64,000 bases of DNA, taken from Cyclaneusma minus. Taxonomy: Eukaryota; Ascomycota; Leotiomycetes; Marthamycetales; Marthamycetaceae. The notes beneath the pieces were generated by a model. That model had not been told where the DNA came from, made no database searches, and saw only the letters and a list, made by a program, of their open reading frames with translations. Position numbers and translations under genes: made by a program. Of this stretch, positions 14,365-25,700 are shown in pieces. How positions within the stretch are numbered: the stretch's first letter is position 1; every line of letters begins with the position of its first letter. The stretch spans positions 558,001 through 622,000 of the forward strand of contig JAKZHN010000014.1 in the NCBI GenBank assembly GCA_037179335.1, in the 5' to 3' direction.

Positions 14365-17300
14365 GGCAATTACTAATTTATAGTCTTTTATAATGGTAAA
14401 AAATTAATTAAGGCCTATTTTAAAAAACTAATATAAAATACATTATATATTTTACCAAATAAATTTAATTTATAATTATAAATGCTTTTTATTTTAATTG
14501 TTTTATCTTTAATATTTCTTTAATTTATATATAAATTTTTCAAATTTAATTATATTTTATTACCAATTTTAAATCTTTTAGCTTATTTTTAATATTAATT
14601 TTTATATTTTTCCATTTCTTTTTATATATTTATTATAATATATTACCTTTATTTTCTTAGTTTTTTTTTAGCTTTGCAATTAAAGCAATTATTTAATTAA
14701 TAGCAAATTTAAAGCTAGTAAAAATAAATAAAATATTAAAAATAAATAGCTTTATATTATATTTATATATTATAAAAAAATTGTTTTTATTATTTTAACT
14801 ATATAAATATTAATTAAAAGCTAGGCGTATAATAATAATTTAGCCTATTTCTTTTAATTGTAATTTATAAAACTTTACATAAATTTTTTAATAATTGCAT
14901 TTATTTATTTTATAGCTTTATTTATTTTTGGGTAAAATGCCGTAACTAATTTTTATTTTATTTTTAATAGCTTGCAAAATATTTTTAAAATAGGCTAATA
15001 AATTGCGGTTTTTAATTAGAAATAATATATAAAAATAGGCTATGATATAAATCATAAAGTTTAATTAAAAAAGTCCATTATTAATTTTGCTATAAGTTTT
15101 TTTTAACAAACTAAAAAATTATTTTTTTTGCTTAAATAATTAATTATTATAATAATATTTATATAATTATTATTTTCTAATAAATTAATTATAAAGTCCA
15201 TTAAAGATTGCAATTAAACTCGATTCGAAATTAATAAAGGCTTTAAAAACCCGTTTTTTTTTAAATTTTTATATAACGGTATAAATTGCAATTTATAATA
15301 TATTTTATTATATTTTATTTTATAAAAAACTAAAAAAACCGCTTAAATAATATTATATATATATATATATATTATATGAAAATAGCTTGCAATAATATTA
15401 TTATATAATTTTTAAATAAATACTATTTTTAAAAATTTATATTTTGGTATTTATAGCCTTTATATATTTTTATATATTATTTGGTTTTTTATTATTTAGG
15501 CCGAGATTTATAATTAATATAATTAATTTTTATTTTAATAGTACATATTTTATATTTTTGCTTTTCCGCTTTTTAAAAAAAAAAGCTTTTAATTTATATA
15601 TATATAAGATCCAGCTTTTTTTTATTAAATTAAATGCATTTTTTTGTATTTTGGCTATATTAATTAAATTTAATGATTTATTTATTATTAATATTAAAAT
15701 AGCTATTTTATTTATAATTTTTAAATTAATTTATTTTTAATAAAACAGCTGTTTTATAAATAAATTTCTTATTTAATAAAATTGCTAATATATTTTAAAC
15801 TTGTTTTAATAAGGCATTTATTATAATATTTTATTTTTTTAATATATACGCAATTATAAAATTGTAATTTACTAATAAAAAAGCCTATTTTATTTATTAT
15901 TTAAATAATATATAAGCTATTATAAAATATTTTAAATGTTTATAATTTATTTATATTTAAGATGGCTTTTATATTATTTTTAAATTAATTGCGAATTTTT
16001 TAAAGCATTTAATAATTATTGGTAATTTTTTATTATAAATCAAATAATTGCATTTTGCAGGTTACTTTTTTTTAAAAAAAAGCAATAACTTTTTTTTTAA
16101 TTCTTTTTTAAAATAGCGCTTTATTTCTATTATATTTTAAAATATTGGTTTTTATATATATATTAAACTTTAAATTAAATATTATTAAAATTATATAAAC
16201 GCCTTTTTAGCCTTTATAATTTATTTAAAAGGCTGAGTTTTTTTTTAATTAAAGCTATAATAGGTAAATAAAGCTTAAAAAAAATTATATAGATTTTTTA
16301 TAAAAATTAGCAAATTTTCAATTTTTTAAATGCTTTTTAAATTGGTAAAAAATAGCCAATTAATAATAGGCTTAACGTTTTTGGAATTTATAATTATTTA
16401 TTTTAAAACTTTATTATTATAATTGGTTTTAATAATAAAATTTAAATATTTAATATATTTAATTTTAAACTTATATTTATTAATATTTAATTATAGCCCG
16501 GCGTTTTTTAATTGCTTTAAAAAAATTAATATATATTTGCAATATAGCTTTAAAAGGCTATTTATATAAATTAATATATTATTTATATATATTAAATAAA
16601 ACTTATTTCAATATTTGGCTAAATAATAATTAATATATTGCTAGAAAATATTTGGAATATTAGCTAGCTTTAAAAGAAAATTATATAATTTATACCAAAT
16701 ACAAAAAGCAATTTTTTTAGCAATTTTAATTTTATAAAATACCGCAATTATATTTAATTTAATAAATTATTTAAATTATTTAATTATTTATAAATTTTTA
16801 TAAATTAAACAAAAATAGCGGTTTTTTAAAATATTTTATTTAAAGCCTGATAATTTATATAAAAGCGCAAGCCTTTTTTTAAATTTTTAATAAATAATAT
16901 TAGAATTGCTATTAATAAATGATTTATTTATATAAATCCTTTTTTAAATATTTAATAAAGGTTTTTTTTAATATCAAAAGCTTTTTCTGGCTTATTTTAT
17001 ATATAGTTTTTTAAAATATAATAAGATCTTTGCCGTTTATGTTTTTTAATTTAATATAGTAATTAATTTTAAAATCTTGGTAAAAAAATAGCTTATTTGC
17101 TTTTTTTTATTAAATTTATTTAATATATTTTACCAATATTTTAATAAAAAAAATTATAAATATTTTAATTTTCAAAGCCCTTTTTATATTAGCTAAAAAG
17201 TAAGCAAAAGATTATATATATTTAGCAAGCTTGGTAAATATTATTATATTAACTTTTGCAATATTCATTTTCCAATATAATTATTTGCATTAATTGCTAA

Positions 17301-19020
17301 TTACCTAGCTATTTTATATAAAGCTTAATTCTTTTTAAAGGTATTAATTATTATTATTTTATATTTTAATTAATCTTATTTTAATATTATATTATAGCTA
17401 TAATATAATATTATATATAGCTATTTTTTATAATATATCTTTTAATATTTAATTAAAGTTATATTATATAAATAATAATTTTGTAATTTAAATTATTATT
17501 TATATAAAAGCCAACAAATTTTGGATTATTAAAAAAATATGCTAAAAATGGTTGTTTTATATAAAAGCGAAGTTAATTATTTTAAAAAAATAAATATTTA
17601 TTATTAACTAAAATAATAATATAATTTATTTAATTAATGAAAATAAAAATAATAAAAGAATCTATTATTAATATGTTATTTTTTATTTTTATTTTTTGCT
17701 AAAAATCTAGCTTTATAATGCATTTTAATTTATATTTGGAAATTAAAGCAATTGGTTTTTTAAATTATTTTTATTTTTATTTAAATTGGTTTTAAAAAAA
17801 ACATCTGGATTTTTTTTGTTTTAGGGCTTTTGCAAAAAATAGCTTATAAGCTTAAATTATATATTTTATAGCTTTATAGCGAAAATATTATTCTATAGCT
17901 TTTTTGGTATTTAAAATAGCTTCCATTATTTATTTTGCTTTTACGCTAAAAATTGCAAATAAATTTATTGCATTTAAATTTATATAATTAAAAACGCTTA
18001 ATATTATTTTTAATTTTTTAATTTTAATGCTAAAATTCCCGTATTTAATTTTTTTGGCCAAGCTTTTTAAAATTATTATTATAATTTATAGCTTATTAAT
18101 ATATAAAATATATTAATAAAAGCAATTATAGCAATAAAGCTGGTAAATAGCTTTTCGCAAAAGTTTTAAATTTTAAATTCTTTTAGCCAGCTTAAGCTAT
18201 TAGCTTGCATTAAAAAATTATTATATTTGGTAATAAAAATGCTAAATTTCTTATTTTTTTAAAAAATTATTTTGGCCAGCTTATTCAAGGCTTTTATTTT
18301 GAGCTTTAAATTATTATATATTAAATTTAATTGCTTTTATAATATTATTAGAGATTTGGTAATAAGGCTGGGGATTTTGGTAATATAGGCTTTAATTTAG
18401 GGCCAAATTTATTTTGCGGCCGTTTTTAATATTTAATTGTAAATTTATTAAAATTATATATTAATCAATAAATTTAATAAATTTATTTAAATTTTAGCCT
18501 TTATTTAATTTTTTTAAATAAGGTATTGTTTTATTAAATTTATTAAAAGGGTTAATTTTTAATAATATTTAATATTTATAAGCCATTAAACTATTTGCTT
18601 TAAAAATGCTAATAAGGGCTGCTTTTATATTATTATATTTTATTGCTTTAATTTCCTTATAGCATTTATTTTTTACGGCTGCAATTTTTTAAATATAATT
18701 GTTTTTTATATTAGCAAGCTATTTTTAAATATAAATTGCCGTTTGCTATTTTTTTTGGCCTTTTTTATTAAATTTAGCTAATAAGGCGGCAAATATAATT
18801 TATTTATTTAAAAAACCCTTTTATTAATGCTAAATAACAAAAATTTTAATATATTAGGTAGCTTGGGTTTTAGCTTAATATTGCTGGGCTATTGCATATA
18901 TAATAGCTTGCTATTAAAAAGTAAAAGCCTATATTTATTATATAAAAAAATGGTTTCCGTTTTTATTTATTTTTGGCTTTGCTAATATTTTGCTAAATTT
19001 TTTAAGCAAATTTAAAATTA

Positions 19021-19447
19021 TATTACAATTTAATACCTTATAATAAAATTAACTAAAAAAATTAAAATTAAATTCTAAATTAAAAATTTTAATTTTAAAA
19101 AATAAATGCCTGCTATTTATACTAATTCCTCCAGCCTTTATACCTTAATATTTTATACGCGTTTATGGTTTTTAAAATATTAAATTTATATAAAGTATTG
19201 TTTTATTATAATAATGGTGGCCGTTGTTTTGGCAATGCTATAATTTTTTTTGGTATATATAATTTTCGAAATATTAAACTTATATAAGATATTGCTTATT
19301 ATAATAATAATAGCCATTGCTTTGGCGATGCTATAATTTACCTTTGGTATATATAAGCGGTTATAATACTATTGCACGCAAATGCATATAATAATTTGCT
19401 AATTAAGCTTTAGCTTATTAGTATAAATGAGTTTTTAAATTATTATA
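19021..19447 (-). repeat. LTR, right copy (5' LTR of the minus-strand element)
   Basis: Matches 11930-12322 along its length with mostly transition differences and contains the same internal duplication of about 95 bp (units starting near 19169 and 19263). It is about 35 bases longer than the left copy. The TTAAA after 19447 matches the five bases before 11930. The start of the internal region (expected tRNA primer-binding site, just left of 19021 on the minus strand) is too mutated to assign a tRNA. Confidence 0.8.
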
Positions 19448-19705
19448 TTAAATAATAGTTCGTAAAATAAAATAATAATAAAATTATTATAATTTAGATT
19501 TTTTTATTAGGCTGGGCTAAATAACAAATGCTATTAATAATTGTTTATTGCTATAATTTTTTTTAAAAGCTTTGGAAAGCTCTATATATAGGTGGGGACG
19601 GACCGGAGCTAGCTATGGCCCGGTCACGTGGCTGCGGACGTCCGCAACGTAGGTGGTGGCGGCCCAGGGCCGTCACAAATAAAATTAAGGCGCAAAATCT
19701 GTCAC

Positions 19706-19799
19706 GTGCAGCCGTTACAACTGAGCTAGAGTACAAAAGACCCGTAGTGTTTCCGAACGAAGGAAATATTCCTGCACCAATACTTAAGCCGTGTGACAA
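19706..19799. repeat. 94-bp direct repeat, copy 1
   Basis: From GTGCAGCCGTTAC to CCGTGTGACAA. It matches 20142-20235 over its full 94 bases with about five substitutions, four of them C/T or G/A transitions. The TG start and near-CA end resemble very short LTRs, so the 530-bp unit could be a terminal-repeat retrotransposon in miniature, but I see no primer-binding site or target-site duplication. Confidence 0.8.
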
Positions 19800-20141
19800 C
19801 TATCCCCCCCTCCGTGCCTTTGTTGGCCTTAACGAAGGAGCTATCCATGGCTTTCTCGGCCTGCGCCGTTTGGAATAATTGTTATGACTAAGTACCGGAC
19901 CCCCAACCGCGCTCCCATGGATTCGGACTATGCGGAGTGGCTGTTAGCTAAATCGGTTCGGGGGTTTAAGCCCTAAATCTTTTTCAATTTAAATGCTTTT
20001 TTCTTGCTGGCTTTAATTGCCCTTTGCTTGCTTGCTATTCTCTGGTATTTTGCACGCTGCAAAAACCCTTTACTAGTCTTTTCGGTATTTAAATCCCCGG
20101 CCTGCTAACCGGTGTTCGGAAATACTTTGTCATGGGTAACG

Positions 20142-20235
20142 GTGCAGCCGTTACCACTGAGCTAGAGTACAAAAGACCCGTAATGTTTCCGAACGAAGGA
20201 AACACTCCTGCACCGATACTTAAGCCGTGTGACAA
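20142..20235. repeat. 94-bp direct repeat, copy 2
   Basis: Second copy of the repeat at 19706-19799, same orientation, separated by 342 bp of mixed-composition sequence. It keeps AAACACT where copy 1 has AAATATT, the change expected from CpA-to-TpA mutation of copy 1. Confidence 0.8.
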
Positions 20236-21117
20236 AATCGGCGCCGGGCTTATAATTTATCAATTATACGCAGGGGGGCTGGCACTATAATAAAGAGCAA
20301 TAGTATTTATTTGTGAATAGCTGCAGGACTTTAAAGGTCCTGGAGCTTTAGCGCTAAGGTTAGGGTTAAGCCCTAGCCTGGTGAGGAGTCAATAGTTAAT
20401 GGTATGAGGATTTAAGGGTTTGGGATGCGAAGCTATCTGGATGTTGAACCAAATTTTGGGAACCTGCTTTTTAGGATATCTCCTTGTATTTATTTGGCTG
20501 CTTGGGGTGTCGGAATAAGCTTTTATAAATCACAGTTTGCGGGCGCCGGGCGATTTGTTTTGTTGTTAGTTAGCCTGTTACCTTGGATGGTTCGAGAATG
20601 GATACTCTATTGAGTTTTATTTTTATTTTTGTGAAATTCTCTCAAATGAGTCAAATTCCTGTGTGCTTCGGAACTCGGAACTCAGATTCAAACTTAAGAA
20701 GCCTGGGCTTTCCAAAAGCTCACTCTAGTCTCTGTGTCAATAACTTTAACCTCTCAGCCCTGAGTAAGGACTTAGTCTCTACTCTGAAGTGATGGTGGTT
20801 ACTAATGATCTGGTGGTACCTTGCTAACTGACAACTAAATTACCTCAGAAATACATCTGATTCATTCCTTATCACTTAGTTCGTACTTCGTTCATCCTCA
20901 ACGGACTCAAAAGAAGTCACTGTCAGCTTCAAACCCACGGCTTATGCACGGATTCCTTATGTTCTACCACTTCATGCACAAAACCTTTATGCACGCATAG
21001 GCACGCACAATCCTCGCTCAGGGTCTCGGCCATGCAACCTCGGCACAACCAGGTCCCACCAGCAAAATATCTCCTCCCAACATCCAACAAATCTGTAGAA
21101 CACCCAAGTAAAAAGTT
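20236..21117. other. Transition zone without a recognisable gene
   Basis: Base composition rises to that of the gene-rich part. Open frames here are under 82 codons, overlap each other and show no recognisable family. A single GGTTAGGGTT near 20357 is not part of a telomeric array. Confidence 0.6.
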
Positions 21118-21213
21118 TGCATCGACCGGGAATTGAACCCGGGGCCCATCGAGATCAGATGATTCGGGAATCATTCATGGCAACGATGGATTTTACCACT
21201 AAACCACCAATGC
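21118..21213 (-). tRNA. tRNA-Gly (GCC) with 25-nt intron
   Basis: On the minus strand the transcript folds as a cloverleaf: acceptor stem GCATTGG pairs with TCGATGC, the D-arm carries the A-box TGGTGGTTTAGTGG, the anticodon stem is CATCG/CGATG with loop TTGCCAT (anticodon GCC), and the T-arm is CCGGG-TTCAATT-CCCGG. A 25-nt intron follows the base 3' of the anticodon, the canonical position. The mature length would be 71 nt, normal for tRNA-Gly, and the discriminator is A. CCA is not encoded, as expected for a eukaryotic nuclear tRNA. Confidence 0.95.
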
Positions 21214-21789
21214 TTTTCTTGCTTGTTTGATGTCAGAATTTTGAAAATTTGGCGTCAAGTCGGGCCGTGCGTGCCCGAAATTTCATGCAGAAACGAGCAT
21301 TTTTAGTCGGTAGCTGGGTGTTGAACGGATTGGAGTTTCAAGTTGCTGATGGAGATTTGGTTCCCTTCACGGTTCTACTCGCACATGGAACTTGGTCAAA
21401 ACGTCGCAAATAATTCAAAGAAACTCTTCAAGCTTTGATTGTCTAGGTCAGGGCGTAGTTTTGAACCCAAGCTGGTACCTTGGTGAGACTTGCTAGATCC
21501 CCAGATCCGAAGACCATCACCACAAAGAGATACCGAGGATTTGTCACTTTGATCCCACAAAGCCAAGTTGCCAACCTCCTAATTTTCAAAAAAAGAGCCC
21601 TTACATACGAATAGCAACCCCAGCCTGACCTCCCTTCAAAATACTGCATTTTACACCCCAAGCAAAGATTTCTCAAACCCTTCACCTCATCTCACTCACT
21701 TCTTTGGCAAGCTCCCATCATCTCATCCACCATTTCATCCAGCCCAGCCCAGCCCAGCCCACCTGACAAGCAAAAAACCCCCAAAAAGC
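21214..21789. other. Spacer between the two tRNA genes
   Basis: No gene or RNA recognised. A short CAGCC-type tandem run lies near 21737-21760. Confidence 0.6.
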
Positions 21790-21889
21790 TGACCAGACTG
21801 GGGTTCGATCCCAGGACCTTATCGGAACGTTCCAGCGGTGAGTCTGGAAGCTGTTAACGATACGTGATAACCAACTACACCATCCGGCC
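21790..21889 (-). tRNA. tRNA-Val (AAC) with 26-nt intron
   Basis: Acceptor stem GGCCGGA pairs with TCTGGTC (two G-T pairs), the A-box is TGGTGTAGTTGG, the anticodon stem is TATCG/CGATA, the loop starts TTAACA (anticodon AAC), and the T-arm is CTGGG-ATCGAAC-CCCAG. The intron of about 26 nt begins one base 3' of the anticodon. Mature length would be 74 nt. The first T-loop base is A instead of the near-universal T, which also alters the B-box promoter, so this copy may be weak or non-functional. Confidence 0.85.
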
Positions 21890-22773
21890 TTGTTTGCTTG
21901 CTTTGTTGAGATTTTCGGCGTTAATTTGCATTAAGTGCGCGTCATTGTGGGTTGGTGTGGGTTAGGCGAGATGGTTGTGGAGAATCGGGGGATTTTCGGG
22001 GACTTGTGGTGTGTCTTCTTGGCGGACTGCCTGAGAAACTAGGGGAATATCGGGGGAGACGAAGGGTAGAGAGAAGCAGGGAAAGCATGGTGATGAATGG
22101 TGATGAAAGGGCGTGGATAGAAATCCTGCTTCCAAGCACACCGAGATCCGCAGTCACAGTCGAACACCGCATCTTTCACCTACCGTCGAAGGCCCAGTAC
22201 TTTCTCACCACCCCCTGTCACTCTCACTGCCCACTCAATCTGTGACTGTCACCCAACCACCTCTCATTCACACAAAAGTCACACTTGGCACGCAATCTCA
22301 TCACCATCGACATCACCCAGAACCTTCGATAAAGATAATTTCTTTCTTCTGTTTTCTTTCCTTTCGTAGACGCCAGCCGCCCCATGCGCACCTCAAGATA
22401 TCAGATATCTCAAGATACCCACGAGAAACCGCAGTGCCATCTAACGAACCATGCCACCTAGCAAACGCATGTGTTCAAGAACGCCATCCCCGCATCTATG
22501 AATGCTCCTTCCAAGCGTCCATGCAGGTGTCAGCAAACACATTCTAGAAGCAAATGCGTAGCAAGCAAATGTTGTAGCTAATTCGCATGTGCCCATCTGT
22601 TCCTTGATGTTTTCCACGATGCCTAAGAAAATGCTCAGAATGTGCTCAGAATGCTCCACCGTCCAGAAAACGCCGAGTTGTTCCGTTGCTGCCTTCTACG
22701 ACGCCAAAAATGTAAGATGCAAGAGTGTAAAAATGTAGAATGCAATCGCCTGCCCCTTTTCGGGACGCGTGTC
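21890..22773. other. Spacer downstream of SEN1
   Basis: No convincing gene. The longest open frame (22113-22547, plus strand) is rich in His, Pro, Ser and Thr, has no recognisable domain and overlaps other frames; I treat it as chance. It contains the SEN1 3' flank. Confidence 0.5.
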
Positions 22774-25700
22774 TTAACGTTTGGGAGCGGGCTTCTTCTT
22801 CTGGATGAAGGGGTCGGGGGGCGGCTTCCTGCGAATTGTTTTCATGGGCTGGGGTCGGGCGGGTGGCTGGTTAGACTGTCAGTCAACTTGTTCTTTCATT
22901 GGTCTGTGCTTACTCAAATCAAGCAGCGGAGAGGTTTTATCGTTTAGCTTACCTTGAGTCCCGACTTTGACGGTCCAGCAGGAGCTGACGGTCCAGCAGA
23001 GGCTGACGGTTCAGCAGGGGCTTGATCTTGTGCTTGACCTTGTGCTTGACCATTACCCTCGACAGGCTGCTTCGCTTCCCGTTTGGTCTCAGGGGCAGGC
23101 GAAGAATTCATCTGGGGGGCAGGAGATGAACCGTTCTGGGGGGCAGGCGAAGAGCCAATGCCAGGAGAAGATCCGTTCAGGCCTCTCTGTCCGGGTGCCG
23201 AAATGGGGCTTGGCAGGTTGTTGGCAGCCTTCAATGCGTCGCCCATAGAAGCCATCTGTACCACATTATTAGCTTCGTCTGTCTTGAGAGATATACATGC
23301 AAGTTGAGAAGCCATCAGACATACCCTCTTGTTCGGCAGCTCATCCTTTGGTGAAATTGAGCGTTCGCGCTTGCCTGGTTTGGCATCGCGACCATTACCA
23401 GCATTCGACGGTATCATCAGATCCGCCGGAGGATCAGGTGGTGTGCGCTTCGACTTGTTCGTGGTTTCAGCGACGCTGTTGTTGCGCTCCTGTTGCACCG
23501 AAGCCTTGGGCTGCATAGGGGTAGGAGCTTCGTCCATGCCGCCCATATCCACATCCGGCACATCGGTAACATCAGTAATGCGCGTGTTCTGTCCACCAGC
23601 AGCACCACCATCCTTGATCAACTGCACATCCCTGGGAACTGGCTGGTTCAGCAAGCCGAGCACATCGCCATCGGTAAACAGGGCACGCTGCCTCGCATCG
23701 TCCACCAACTTGCCCCAGAACTCGCCCTGCTTCAATGCATTGGCATCACCCAGAAGCCACAAACTGGACTTGGCACGTGTGATACCCACGTTCATACGCC
23801 TAATGTCGTCCAGGAAACCAATACCGCCAACTGCTTTCGCACGCACACAAGAGAAAATGATAATTTCGCTCTCACGGCCTTGGAAAGCATCGGTTGTGTT
23901 GAAGTCAATATTGTCCAGGATCTCCTCGCCGTAGCGTTGAGAGAACTTGAGTTTGAGCTCCTTGAGCTGTGCTTTGTAGGGGGTAATGATGCCGACCTTC
24001 TTGCGCACGTCATAGTTTGGGAAGTCAATTCGCAGACGTTCGTAGAGTTGCATAGCCACATTAACCTCATGCTGATTGATGTAAGAATGACCTCTGGCTC
24101 CAGTGTTTTGCACACCGCGCACATTGAAGAAACGATATGGTCCAAGGATAGAGCTGACGTGCCAGGGTTTCTGGCGTATCGCCAGCATGCCGGCTCCGTC
24201 AACCAGTTTGCCATCGTAAAATTGTGCGCTTGGGAACCGACTGATTTCAGGATGCATACGATATTGAGTATCAAGCAGGTTGACATCGTTGGGATGCAAT
24301 GTCTGCATCCTCACGAAGAGACTTTGCTCGTACCCAAACTTCGCAGCCTCTCGTGACAGGACGGTGGGAGGAAGTTGTTTTGGATCACCAACCAGGATGC
24401 ACTTGACGCATCCATACTTCAGCGGGATCAAGGCACTCAGCTCGATACACTGAGCTGCCTCATCGATGATGACGGTTTCGAATTCAACATTGAGGTTCTT
24501 GAACATGTCATGTGCGCTACCACTGAGGGTAGAACACAACACGTGTGCGCCATCGATGATCTCCTGTTGAATCTTGTTACGGAGGATAGCATTGTCTCGG
24601 GCAAAGGAACTGCCTTCGGCCTTCAACTCATCGATTTTCGCGCCGAGCATTGTCTGGGCTCGCCTCCTCATGGTGATTTCGCGCTGAAGCTTTTCCTCGG
24701 TTTCCTTATCTCCATTCTTTATCGCCTCTTCTTGCTGGATTCGGAACATCGTGATCTCTTCCTTGATTTTGCCAGCGTCCTGATGGGCTCTCTCTCTGTC
24801 GGTGAGCTCACCTGCAGCTTGCTTAGCCTTATTCTCACCCTCGAGCTTGGCTTGGACCAGCTCGTCAAGAGTGACATCCTTGACTGCTGCACTAATAGCC
24901 TCACTGCGACCGAGACGTAGAACGGTAATCTTGTGAGATTTACCGTGCATATCTTTCACACCTTCCTTCAGACGCATGACCAATTCATCCACCGCAGCGT
25001 TACTGGGAGCGCAAATGAGGAGCTTCTTTTGTTGCTTGGGAGGAGCAGGAGCGGCTTGGCCTGGCCTCATGACCTGTGCCTGATTGATAGGCACTCCCTT
25101 TGGCACAAATGAGCCCGTCAAAAGAGACCCGACCATGGCGACGATAGTCTTTGTCTTTCCGGAACCAGGAGGACCTTGGACTAATGTGAAGCCGTCATTC
25201 TCATAAGCCGACATGATTGCCTTGGCTTGCCCAAGATTGACGCCGTAAGTCTTCAGAAGCGGAGCTAGCTTCTGTTCGGAGTATTTCAGTAGTGGTGACG
25301 GCTCTGCAGCAAGAATTTCCTGGCACAGATCATAGTACTCCATGCTGCAAAGAGCCGCGTACTCACGCTCAATTGTAGTCATGCTCGTGACCTTCACACA
25401 CTTAAGAGTACTGTTCCCACCGATACCCCCAATCATCTTCGCACTTGGACTGACCCGGAAGCTGATCTCAAGGAACTCTCTCTTTCGCTGAATTTTCCCG
25501 ATGCGAGCCAAGCAGTGAGGAGCCTGCTGGTCTTTCATAGGGTCGTCTCCCTTTGACAGCAGAATGATGTCTCCCTCACCAAGCATCAAGTCCCTACTGG
25601 CTGCAGTTGCAATCGACGTGTTGACTTCATGGTACTTGTCGACAGTGGTTCGATTCTGGACCATTACCTCGAAAGGCTTGTTAGTCCCTTCTTCTTTGGC

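Larger units (their letters stand above)
11930..19447 (-). mobile_element. RIP-degraded LTR retrotransposon, full length
   Basis: Two related sequences in the same orientation, 11930-12322 and 19021-19447, bound a 7.5-kb unit. Their outer edges read TA...TA, which is TG...CA after RIP, and the unit is flanked on both sides by TTAAA (11925-11929 and 19448-19452), a five-base target-site duplication. A C12 run lies three bases inside the left LTR. Read on the minus strand it is an A4G12 polypurine tract directly upstream of that LTR, so the element points leftward and the right LTR is its 5' LTR. No open reading frame survives inside, so Ty3 or Ty1 superfamily cannot be told. The element is dead. 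Confidence 0.8.

Noticed and set aside
15444..15740. 98-codon hydrophobic open frame
   Set aside because: Phe/Ile/Leu/Lys-only composition expected from AT-rich DNA, inside the degraded retrotransposon; no recognisable domain.
20345..20375. GGTTAGGGTTAAG resembling telomere repeat TTAGGG
   Set aside because: Only one unit and no array, and the window continues with normal DNA on both sides.
22113..22547. 144-codon plus-strand frame next to SEN1
   Set aside because: His/Pro/Ser-rich with no domain, overlaps several other frames and lies in the spacer between the tRNA-Val gene and SEN1.
23493..24356. 287-codon plus-strand frame and similar long frames opposite SEN1
   Set aside because: They are antisense shadows of the SEN1 helicase exon, whose motifs are unambiguous.
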